From positions 1 through 25,161 of the forward strand of contig CAVINP010000019.1 of assembly GCA_963643985.1 (NCBI GenBank): a DNA stretch of 25,161 nucleotides. Reading direction: 5' to 3'. The notes under the pieces were generated by a model. That model was not told where the DNA came from. It worked only from the letters and a program-made list of their open reading frames with translations, and did not search any database. Positions 1 through 5,570 of the stretch are shown here, in pieces (within the stretch, counting starts at the first letter, position 1; the number at the start of each line of letters is the position of its first letter). A program made the position numbers and the translations under genes. The DNA is from SFTH01 sp963643985 (GTDB lineage: Bacteria > Bacillota > Clostridia > Christensenellales > Aristaeellaceae).

Positions 1-128
1 TCCAGTACGGCGGAAGCATGAAGGGCTCCAACGTCAAGGGTCTGATGGCACAGCCCGAAATTGACGGCGGCCTCATCGGCGGCGCGTCCCTCGAAGCGGC
101 AAAGTTTGCCGAGGTGGTGAATTACTGA
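1..128 (+). CDS. tpiA: Triosephosphate isomerase, C-terminal end (partial)
   Basis: This is the last 41 codons of a gene that begins before the window; the reading frame starts at base 3. Triosephosphate isomerase interconverts dihydroxyacetone phosphate and glyceraldehyde 3-phosphate in glycolysis. The visible end carries the family's C-terminal signature: YGGSMKGSN (phosphate-binding loop region) and then DGGLIGGASL, followed by the closing helix. The stop codon TGA at 126-128 overlaps the ATG of gpmI by one base, so the two genes are translationally coupled and belong to one glycolytic operon. Nothing can be said about the N-terminal half or the promoter. Confidence 0.95.
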   Translation, partial: QYGGSMKGSNVKGLMAQPEIDGGLIGGASLEAAKFAEVVNY

Positions 129-1684
129 TGTCTACAACTGCTCTTCTGATACTGGACGGATTTGGGATCGGCAAGGACGATCCCAAGTCCAATGCCATTC
201 TCGCTCAAGGCACGCCGAACCTTGATAAGCTCAAGGCGGCGTACTCCTGCACCAGCATCGGCGCATCCGGTTTGGACGTGGGCCTGCCGGACGGCCAGAT
301 GGGCAACAGCGAGGTCGGTCACACCAACATCGGTGCCGGCCGCGTGGTCTATCAGATGCTGGTCAAGATCACCAAGGACATTCAGGACGGCGTGTTCTTC
401 AAAAACGAAGCACTGCTGGGCGCAATGGATAACTGCAAGGCGCACGATTCCGCGCTGCACCTGATCGGCCTGGTCTCCCCCGGTGGCGTGCATTCGCACA
501 CCGAACATCTCTACGGTCTGCTGGAAATGGCCAAGCGCAACGGCGTGAGCAAGGTCTACGTACACGCGCTGCTGGACGGTCGTGACGTGCCCCCGGATTC
601 CGGTTGGGAATACGTCGATCAGCTGGTCAAAAAGATGAACGAGATGGGCGTCGGCAAGGTGGCCACCGTGATGGGCCGCCTCTACGCCATGGATCGTGAC
701 TTCGCCTGGGAGCGCGTGGAGAAGGCCTACAACGCCATGGTGCTCGGCGAGGGTATCAATGCCAATGATCCTGTTCAGGCCATCAAGGATTCCTATCAGG
801 TCGTTGACGAGACCGGCAAGCACCTGACGGATGAATTTGTGCTGCCCACCGTGATCGATGAAAACGGCATGATCAAGGCCGACGATTCCGTCGTATTCTT
901 CAACTTCCGCCCCGACAGGGCACGCGAGATTACCCGCGCATTCGTTGACTCGGAGTTCACCGGCTTTGAGCGCAAGCATGGCTTTTTCCCGCTCTACTAT
1001 GTCTGCATGACCCAGTATGACGCGACCATGCCCAACGTACACATCGCCTACCCGCCGGAGTCCCTGCACATGACGATGGGCGAATACCTGTCCAAGTGCA
1101 ACAAGACCCAGCTGCGCATCGCCGAGACGCAGAAGTACGCACACGTGACCTTCTTCTTCAACGGCGGCGAAGAGCGCGTCTTCCCCGGTGAGGACCGCAT
1201 ACTGGTGCCCTCTCCCAGCGCAGAGGAAGTACCGACTTTCGACCTCAAGCCCGAGATGAGCGCCTATGAGGTGACCGATGCTGTGCTGCCCTGCATCAAC
1301 GAGAACAAGTACGACGTGATCATTCTCAACTTCGCCAACTGCGACATGGTCGGCCACACCGGCGTGATGTCGGCTGCCATGAAGGCCGTCATGACGGTGG
1401 ATGAGTGCGCTGCCAAGGTTGTCGATGCCATCATCAAAAACGGCGGCAAGTGCATCATCACCGCCGATCACGGCAATGCGGATCAGATGATCGACCCCGT
1501 TCACGGCGGTCCCTTCACCGCGCACACCACCAACCCCGTGCCGGTGATCGTCATCGATCCCGAGAAGCCCAAGCAGAAGCTGCGCAGCGGCGGACGTCTC
1601 TGCGACCTCTGCCCCACGATGCTGGACATGATGGGCCTTCCCCAGCCCCCGGAGATGACCGGCGTATCGCTGATCGAGCATTAA
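128..1684 (+). CDS. gpmI: 2,3-bisphosphoglycerate-independent phosphoglycerate mutase
   Basis: The 518-aa product converts 3-phosphoglycerate to 2-phosphoglycerate in glycolysis, in the cytoplasm, using two Mn ions and a phosphoserine intermediate. The N-terminus has LILDGFG (metal-binding Asp), followed by LPDGQMGNSEVGHTNIGAGR, which holds the catalytic Ser of the family. HALLDGRDVPPDSG, FFNFRPDRARE, NFANCDMVGHTG and ADHGNADQM follow in the order expected for an alkaline-phosphatase-superfamily mutase. Length matches the usual 505-520 residues. The start overlaps the tpiA stop in TGATG. A strong hairpin terminator follows 12 bases after the stop, so the operon ends here; eno is not directly downstream, unlike in many Bacillota. 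Confidence 0.98.
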   Translation: MSTTALLILDGFGIGKDDPKSNAILAQGTPNLDKLKAAYSCTSIGASGLDVGLPDGQMGNSEVGHTNIGAGRVVYQMLVKITKDIQDGVFFKNEALLGAMDNCKAHDSALHLIGLVSPGGVHSHTEHLYGLLEMAKRNGVSKVYVHALLDGRDVPPDSGWEYVDQLVKKMNEMGVGKVATVMGRLYAMDRDFAWERVEKAYNAMVLGEGINANDPVQAIKDSYQVVDETGKHLTDEFVLPTVIDENGMIKADDSVVFFNFRPDRAREITRAFVDSEFTGFERKHGFFPLYYVCMTQYDATMPNVHIAYPPESLHMTMGEYLSKCNKTQLRIAETQKYAHVTFFFNGGEERVFPGEDRILVPSPSAEEVPTFDLKPEMSAYEVTDAVLPCINENKYDVIILNFANCDMVGHTGVMSAAMKAVMTVDECAAKVVDAIIKNGGKCIITADHGNADQMIDPVHGGPFTAHTTNPVPVIVIDPEKPKQKLRSGGRLCDLCPTMLDMMGLPQPPEMTGVSLIEH

Positions 1685-1695
1685 AAGCATACTGA

Positions 1696-1733
1696 AGCAG
1701 GAGCTTGCCGGTCTCGGCAGGCTCCTGCTTTTT
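1696..1733 (+). terminator. Rho-independent terminator after gpmI
   Basis: A 15-bp stem (1696-1710 with 1715-1729, one G-U wobble) closes a 4-base loop (GTCT) and is followed by a run of T ending at 1733. It lies 12 bases after the gpmI stop and ends the tpiA-gpmI transcript. Confidence 0.92.
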
Positions 1734-1737
1734 GTAT

Positions 1738-1766
1738 AAAAAAACGACAGATCCTGCGATCTGCCG
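1738..1766 (-). terminator. Rho-independent terminator for the 77-aa gene
   Basis: Read on the minus strand, a 9-bp stem (1766-1758 with 1753-1745, one wobble) with loop GCAG is followed by seven T (1744-1738). It lies 17 bases past the stop of the small minus-strand gene and sits back to back with the gpmI terminator. Confidence 0.88.
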
Positions 1767-1783
1767 CCTTCATGAAAGGTGCA

Positions 1784-2017
1784 TCACTGATGCGTGTCGA
1801 TCCATTCCTGAACCTTGGCCTTGGTCACGCGAGTGATCTTCTCCTCGGGATAGGGAGAGGTTTCGCCGCCGCAGCCATATGCAAAATACGCGCCGCCGGG
1901 CGTGCAGAACAGTATCTCCTCGTAGCCCGCAGGATCACCGTAAACGCCATGCGTGACCTTCTGCACCACCTGAGCCGTCTCGGTGTCGTATACAGCCTTT
2001 CCGAATGTCTTTTTCAT
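1784..2017 (-). CDS. Small uncharacterised protein (77 aa)
   Basis: The ATG at 2017 is preceded by an excellent ribosome site (AAAGGAGG, 6 bases upstream) and the gene ends at its own terminator, so it is a real gene. The product is soluble, without signal peptide or membrane segment. It starts KKTFGKAVYDTETAQ and contains EEILFCTPGGAYFAYGCGG and a C-terminal helix KAKVQEWIDTHQ. The layout of YDTETA, a Tyr/Phe-rich strand with a GGAYF turn and a C-terminal acidic/Trp helix resembles a family of short hypothetical proteins widespread in Bacillota and often found on mobile elements; this is recognition from memory, not a search. Function is unknown. The ATG overlaps the stop of a possible 54-codon upstream ORF in ATGA. 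Confidence 0.82.
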   Translation of the reverse strand: MKKTFGKAVYDTETAQVVQKVTHGVYGDPAGYEEILFCTPGGAYFAYGCGGETSPYPEEKITRVTKAKVQEWIDTHQ

Positions 2018-2178
2018 GTTGATGAACCTCCTTTGGGTCTTGAAAGGCTAAACCTTCCATATGACATATTATACGCAGCTGATATAAGCTGACAGTTACA
2101 GCAATGTAAAAAGATGGATATATCGGCCGTTCCGCAGCGGAGAACCCCTTTGATCGCCCGTATACAATCATCAGACAT
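2014..2178 (-). CDS. Possible 54-aa leader ORF upstream of the 77-aa gene
   Basis: The ATG at 2178 has a strong ribosome site (TAGGAGG, 7 bases upstream), and the frame stays open until a TGA that overlaps the next ATG in ATGA, the usual geometry of translational coupling. The peptide starts MSDDCIRAIKGVLRCG, is Cys- and Ser-rich and looks like no family I know. The DNA is AT-rich and its composition is not typical of the neighbouring genes. The best promoter I see would start transcription inside this ribosome site, which argues against it. It could be a leader peptide, the remains of a decayed gene, or chance. Confidence 0.3.
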   Translation of the reverse strand: MSDDCIRAIKGVLRCGTADISIFLHCCNCQLISAAYNMSYGRFSLSRPKGGSST

Positions 2179-2192
2179 AATGTCGCCTCCTA

Positions 2193-2220
2193 AATATATT
2201 TTGTCGTATATACTTGACAA
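2193..2220 (-). promoter_or_regulatory. Candidate minus-strand promoter for the 77-aa gene
   Basis: Read on the minus strand, TTGTCA (2220-2215), 16 bases, TATATT (2198-2193). The -35 box overlaps the -35 box of the divergent plus-strand promoter by five bases. The predicted start (about 2186) falls in the ribosome site of the leader ORF but leaves that of the 77-aa gene intact. Confidence 0.4.
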
Positions 2221-2242
2221 TATGTCTCATCCATGCTATACT
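2214..2242 (+). promoter_or_regulatory. Sigma-A type promoter of the membrane protein / Xre pair
   Basis: TTGACA (2214-2219), 17 bases, TATACT (2237-2242): a near-consensus promoter 28 bases before the ATG at 2271. The inverted repeat TTGTC (2201-2205) and GACAA (2216-2220), spaced by 10 bases, covers the -35 box and is a candidate site for the Xre regulator encoded downstream. Confidence 0.85.
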
Positions 2243-2270
2243 CTTCCCGTACCGAAGGGAGGATAAAATC

Positions 2271-2810
2271 ATGAAGAGCACTTCTTATGTTCTGGGTTTT
2301 CTGTGCGGTCTGCTGGCAGTGGCAGTCATAGGACTTCTGCTGCGTTTCATCTTTCGCAAAAAGCCGGGGTTCTTCGGTAACAAATACGATGAGCGGCAGA
2401 TGGCGGTTCAGGGTGTCGGCTACAAGTACGGCTTCTATGCGCTGCTCATTGCGCTCGTTCTGGGCGGCGTGATTGAGAACTTTGCGGGGCGGCAGCTGAT
2501 GACGCTGATGAGCTTTGCCGTTGTGTGCCTGTGGGTCGGGCTGACCGTCTTCATCGCCTACTGCATCCGCTTTGATGCCTACATCGCGATCAACGCCAAG
2601 CGCAAGCCGCTGCTGATCGCATTCGTAATTGCCGCCGTGATCAATCTGTTTCTTTTTGCAATCAACGTTTCCCGTGACGGCCTGACAAACGCTGATGGCA
2701 TACTCAACGACTGCTTCGGAAATCTGGTGACGGGCGCGGCGCTGCTGATTCTCTGCATCGTATTGGTCATACGCGAAATCCGCGAGCGCAGATCGGAGCA
2801 GGACGCATGA
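2271..2810 (+). CDS. Five-helix membrane protein with DERQ motif, paired with Xre regulator
   Basis: The 179-aa product is an integral membrane protein with hydrophobic segments at about 7-28, 54-70, 76-98, 113-131 and 150-168. Between segments 1 and 2 lies NKYDERQMAVQGVGYKYGF; a YDERQ...GxxYKxxF block after the first helix is typical of small Bacillota membrane proteins encoded beside short Xre regulators, whose function is not established. The ATG at 2271 is chosen because GGGAGG lies 8 bases before it and the promoter's -10 box ends at 2242; an in-frame extension upstream would overlap the promoter. The stop overlaps the ATG of the Xre gene in ATGA, so the two are one coupled operon. A role with its regulator in sensing or protecting against a membrane stress is only inference. 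Confidence 0.85.
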   Translation: MKSTSYVLGFLCGLLAVAVIGLLLRFIFRKKPGFFGNKYDERQMAVQGVGYKYGFYALLIALVLGGVIENFAGRQLMTLMSFAVVCLWVGLTVFIAYCIRFDAYIAINAKRKPLLIAFVIAAVINLFLFAINVSRDGLTNADGILNDCFGNLVTGAALLILCIVLVIREIRERRSEQDA

Positions 2811-3004
2811 AAAACCTGCGCATGAAATCCGCCCGTGCGGCCATGGACTGGTCTCAGCAGCAGCTGGCCGATGCCGTTGGCGTATCCAGGCAGACCATCA
2901 ACGCCATCGAAAAGGGCGAGTACAATCCGACCATCCGCCTGTGCATCGCCATATGCAAGGCCCTCGGGCGCACGCTGGATGAACTTTTCTGGGAAAATGA
3001 GTGA
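2807..3004 (+). CDS. Short Xre-family HTH transcriptional regulator
   Basis: The 65-aa protein is almost entirely one Xre/Cro-type helix-turn-helix. RAAMDWSQQQLADAVGVSRQ holds helices 1-3 (QQQLADAVGVSRQTINAIEKG is the recognition unit), and NPTIRLCIAICKALGRTLDELF is the usual helix 4-5 ending. This is the YgzD/YozG-like class of 65-70 aa that lacks any ligand domain. It overlaps the membrane-protein gene by four bases, with GGAG 10 bases before its ATG. Regulators of this class commonly control their own operon; the inverted repeat on the -35 box at 2201-2220 would be a suitable operator, but this is inference. No strong plus-strand terminator follows; the hairpin at 3008-3042 could serve both strands. 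Confidence 0.93.
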   Translation: MKNLRMKSARAAMDWSQQQLADAVGVSRQTINAIEKGEYNPTIRLCIAICKALGRTLDELFWENE

Positions 3005-3042
3005 AAAAACGCTGCGGCGGAATCCGATCTCGCCGCAGCGTT
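3004..3042 (-). terminator. Terminator of the Gfo/Idh - MBL - DUF4870 operon
   Basis: A perfect 12-bp GC-rich stem (3008-3019 with 3031-3042) closes an 11-base loop. On the minus strand it runs into T (3009-3004), making a good intrinsic terminator right after the minus-strand stop at 3047. On the plus strand the stem lacks a T tract but may still slow readthrough from the Xre gene. Confidence 0.85.
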
Positions 3043-3046
3043 CCTG

Positions 3047-3388
3047 TCACTTGATCATTTTGATTTTGCCGATGTAGGGCAGCTCCGTGACGCGATCATT
3101 GGAGAGCAGCTGAACCATGCACAGCAGGCCGATGATCAGCAGGGTCAGGCAGCCCAGACGGCCGATCAGCAAAAACAGCCAGCCCACCAGCGGAATGTCG
3201 CCGAAGATTCCGAAGAGTATGCGCAGCAACACGCCGGCGATCAGCAGCAGCAGGCCCTGATTGGCGCAGTGACGCCCCAGCGGTGAATACCTGCATTTGA
3301 TCAGCGGAATGAAAAACACGATATAGCCCAGCGCCGCCCAGGTGCGGTTGGCCGCCATATCCTCCGAAGAAAATTGCCTGTCATTCAT
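3047..3388 (-). CDS. DUF4870-like small membrane protein
   Basis: The 113-aa product has three or four hydrophobic segments (about 17-31, 43-61, 66-92). It carries the order of features I associate with DUF4870/Tic20-like proteins of Bacillota: an early hydrophobic LGYIVFFIPL, then RHCANQGLLLLIAGVL (the RxHxNQGL motif, here R-H-C-A-N-Q-G-L), then DIPLVGWLF, and the ending ELPYIGKIKMIK. Function of the family is unknown. AGGAG lies 8 bases before the ATG at 3388. The gene starts 14 bases after the stop of the MBL lipoprotein gene and is the last of the operon, followed by its terminator. Confidence 0.87.
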   Translation of the reverse strand: MNDRQFSSEDMAANRTWAALGYIVFFIPLIKCRYSPLGRHCANQGLLLLIAGVLLRILFGIFGDIPLVGWLFLLIGRLGCLTLLIIGLLCMVQLLSNDRVTELPYIGKIKMIK

Positions 3389-3402
3389 ATCAATTTCTCC
3401 TT

Positions 3403-4224
3403 TCAGTCGATACCCTCTGTGGTCACGTTGCCCCCGTCAAGAACCGTGACGACACCGAATTCATAGTCCTGGGTAACCCAGATAGTTGCCCCCGCAGCCG
3501 TCAGATTGGCCAGTACGGTCGTATCCGGCGTGCCTGGTTTGTCCTCGGAATTGGTGGAAATCAGCGCGGTCTGTGCGCCGCAGGCCCTGACCAATGCGCT
3601 GCCGCAGGCATCCGAATCTCCGTGGTTGGGCACCTTGAGCACGTCACAGGACAGATCCGCGCCGGAATTAAGCAGCATCTCTTCCTCTTTATACTCCATG
3701 TCGCCGCAGAGCAGTATCCTGCCGTCCGTATTCTCGAGCATCATGACCAGCGAGTTGTCGTCCTCATTGTCGGGAATCTCCTCAATCGGCGCAAGAACAT
3801 GCAGCGTCGTATCGCCGAATGTCACCTCATCGCCCGCGCCCAGGAAGATCACTTCCTTGCCGAGCTTTTTAGCAGCCTTCACTGCGGGATGCTTGTCATC
3901 GCTGCTCTCGGGATAGTATTTCGACGCATAGATGTCGCCGATGCCCACATCGCTCTTGCGCAGCGCCTTCAGCCCGCCCGTGTGATCCTTGTCCGTGTGC
4001 GTGATGAACACGGCATCGATATAGGAAATACCCATGCGCTCCAGCGCCGCCAGCAGCGTATCGCTCGCCTTGGCCTTGCCCGTATCGATCAGCAGCGTCG
4101 CACCGTCAAGCTCAACGATCAGCGCATCGCCCTTGCCGACATTGAGCATGGTCAGCCGCGTCCGGGCGCACGCACATCCCGTCAGCATCATGAGCGCCAC
4201 CGCCAGACAGATCAGCCGTTTCAT
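3403..4224 (-). CDS. Lipoprotein with ComEC-like metallo-beta-lactamase fold
   Basis: The 273-aa protein begins MKRLICLAVALMMLTGC, a signal peptide ending in a lipobox (LTGC, Cys17), so the mature protein is probably lipid-anchored outside the cell. The rest is an MBL-fold hydrolase of the ComEC/Rec2 type: THTDKDHTGG at 75-84 (metal ligands His76, Asp78, Asp80, His81), LLCGDMEY (Asp175) and VLKVPNHGDSD (His201), then the TPDTTVL block. Where ComEC proteins usually have HHG this one has NHG, as I recall for a group of Bacillota paralogues. It lacks ComEC's membrane channel, so it is not a DNA transporter; nuclease or phosphodiesterase activity is likely but substrate unknown. The ATG at 4224 is preferred over an in-frame extension because GGAGG precedes it and it overlaps the upstream stop in ATGA. 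Confidence 0.9.
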   Translation of the reverse strand: MKRLICLAVALMMLTGCACARTRLTMLNVGKGDALIVELDGATLLIDTGKAKASDTLLAALERMGISYIDAVFITHTDKDHTGGLKALRKSDVGIGDIYASKYYPESSDDKHPAVKAAKKLGKEVIFLGAGDEVTFGDTTLHVLAPIEEIPDNEDDNSLVMMLENTDGRILLCGDMEYKEEEMLLNSGADLSCDVLKVPNHGDSDACGSALVRACGAQTALISTNSEDKPGTPDTTVLANLTAAGATIWVTQDYEFGVVTVLDGGNVTTEGID

Positions 4225-5351
4225 CGCCCGACCTCCACCCAGCTGCCCGTTGAAGCGGACCTGAGCAGGTCGTCCATCAGGCACTGCAGCCGTGCACCTT
4301 CCTCAATGCTGCCGCTGCTGCAATCCCTGTCATGCGCCACGGCATCCAGAAAATCAAAATAGCAGTGCATGTGGCCGCGATCCCAGCCGATGCTGTTCTT
4401 GGGCGGCAAAAAACTGCCGCCGGGTGAATTGTAGCGTGCGACACACTCGATCTGCGTAAAACCGCGCAGGCCGCCGTAGGGTCTGTCCTGCGCCGTGGCA
4501 TCGTAATACTCCAGATAATTGGGCTGCATCAGGCTCCAGCGCAGAGCGCCTCTGTCACCGCAAATCTCAATAAAGAGGTCATCGTTGGTGCCTGTCGCAA
4601 TCTTGCTGGCCTCGACCGTGCCCAGTGCGCCGTCGGGCATCTGCAGCATCATCAGCGCATGATCGTCCGAAAGATTCGTTTCCGTTCCGCCGCCCGGCAG
4701 CGGGCGCTGCGGATAGAGTGTGCGCGTTCGGCACATCACACGCTGCGGGTAGCCGATCAACCAGGTCACCAGATCCAGTACATGACTGCCCATGTCCAGC
4801 AGTACGCCGCCCTGCATCTGCTGTTTCCAGCCGATGGGTTTGTTCGGATCGATGCTGCCGGAGTGCAGGTAACGTGCCTGAAACTGCATCACACGGCCGA
4901 TGCGCCCTTCTCCGATCAGTTCTTTGGCACGCAGCGTCGCGGGAAAATAACGGTTGTTGAACACCATGCGCGTTTTGACGTCTGAATTTCGGGCAGCCTC
5001 AGCGATGCGCAGGGCACTCTCCCCCGTCACTGCTGCGGGCTTATCAAGATACACATGCTTACCGGCGCGAATCGCGGCAACGGCCATCTCCTCGTGCTGC
5101 GCATTGGGCGTGGAAACGGACACCACGTCGATCTCGGGCATGGCCAGCAGCTCTCTGTAGTCATCCGTGCAGGTCTGAAAGCCCGCCTGCCTCATCGCCT
5201 CCCGGGCCTTCTCCATGCGGCGCGTGCATATGCAGCTCAGTTCAATGTCAAAATCCGCGTTCGGATAGAACATGGGGATACATCTGAGCGCATGCGTGTG
5301 CGTCTTGCCCATAAAGCCCCAGCCGATCACGCCGACGTGAATCGTCTTCAT
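4221..5351 (-). CDS. Gfo/Idh/MocA family NAD(P)-dependent oxidoreductase
   Basis: The 376-aa protein has an N-terminal Rossmann fold (GVIGWGFMGKTHTHAL, residues 7-22), the region SVSTPNAQHEEMA, and the family's catalytic-site motif as DKP (103-105; EKP is more usual). The C-terminal alpha/beta domain includes GGVLLDMGSHVLDL, with the His of the family active site. Members oxidise or reduce sugars, inositols or related polyols; the substrate cannot be told from sequence. Two starts are possible: ATG 5363 lies directly against GGGAGGTGA, while ATG 5351 lies 8 bases after it, so 5351 is chosen. It is first in an operon with the MBL lipoprotein (ATGA overlap) and the DUF4870-like gene, an unusual set for a sugar dehydrogenase. 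Confidence 0.93.
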   Translation of the reverse strand: MKTIHVGVIGWGFMGKTHTHALRCIPMFYPNADFDIELSCICTRRMEKAREAMRQAGFQTCTDDYRELLAMPEIDVVSVSTPNAQHEEMAVAAIRAGKHVYLDKPAAVTGESALRIAEAARNSDVKTRMVFNNRYFPATLRAKELIGEGRIGRVMQFQARYLHSGSIDPNKPIGWKQQMQGGVLLDMGSHVLDLVTWLIGYPQRVMCRTRTLYPQRPLPGGGTETNLSDDHALMMLQMPDGALGTVEASKIATGTNDDLFIEICGDRGALRWSLMQPNYLEYYDATAQDRPYGGLRGFTQIECVARYNSPGGSFLPPKNSIGWDRGHMHCYFDFLDAVAHDRDCSSGSIEEGARLQCLMDDLLRSASTGSWVEVGR

Positions 5352-5385
5352 CCGCACATTCACCTCCCGTTTTTATTATGTTCCT

Positions 5386-5414
5386 ATTATACTACATCAC
5401 GGGCAAGATCGCAA
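5386..5414 (-). promoter_or_regulatory. Promoter of the Gfo/Idh operon
   Basis: Read on the minus strand, TTGCGA (5414-5409), 17 bases, TATAAT (5391-5386), 34 bases before the chosen ATG at 5351. Confidence 0.78.
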
Positions 5415-5436
5415 GATGAACGTGCGGATAATCATA

Positions 5437-5473
5437 TTCGGCAAAGCACTTGACATATTGTAGCCGAAGTGCT
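5437..5473. promoter_or_regulatory. Interleaved inverted repeats over the promoter of the AAA+-like gene
   Basis: Two perfect inverted repeats overlap: TTCGGC (5437-5442) with GCCGAA (5463-5468), and AGCACTT (5445-5451) with AAGTGCT (5467-5473). They bracket the -35 box and end on the -10 box, the position of a repressor operator. No dedicated regulator gene is adjacent. That they are an operator is inference. Confidence 0.5.
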
Positions 5474-5478
5474 AAAAT
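5450..5478 (+). promoter_or_regulatory. Sigma-A type promoter of the 741-aa AAA+-like gene
   Basis: TTGACA (5450-5455), 17 bases, TAAAAT (5473-5478). The predicted start near 5485 leaves an AT-rich leader of about 85 bases before the ATG at 5571. Confidence 0.85.
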
Positions 5479-5509
5479 AGAGTAAAATAATGGCGTATTA
5501 TTTGGGATG

Positions 5510-5556
5510 AGCAGGTGAAATCAGTATTGACCGTATTAATCCTGCTTTAATACCTG
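5510..5556 (+). other. Possible folded leader (hairpin with loop complementarity)
   Basis: GTATTAA (5533-5539) and TTAATAC (5547-5553) form a perfect 7-bp stem with the loop TCCTGCT. The loop bases CCTGCT (5541-5546) are complementary to AGCAGG (5510-5515), and CAGGT (5512-5516) is complementary to ACCTG (5552-5556). A pseudoknot or two alternative folds just before the ribosome site (GGAGG, about 5560-5565) are possible. Short complements arise by chance, so this is tentative. Confidence 0.35.
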
Positions 5557-5570
5557 TCTGGAGGACGAAC

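Noticed and set aside
122..1690. Long minus-strand open frame (522 codons) antisense to gpmI
   Set aside because: It mirrors the codon pattern of gpmI, has a His/Val/Leu/Gly-rich composition with no family resemblance, and lacks a ribosome site and promoter.
3004..3042. Terminator for the Xre operon on the plus strand
   Set aside because: The hairpin has a T tract only on the minus strand; on plus it is followed by TCCTGTCAC, so it is assigned to the minus operon.
3622..4362. Plus-strand frame over the MBL and Gfo/Idh genes
   Set aside because: It is the antisense of two genes with clear motifs, ribosome sites and coupling; its composition is that of a shadow.
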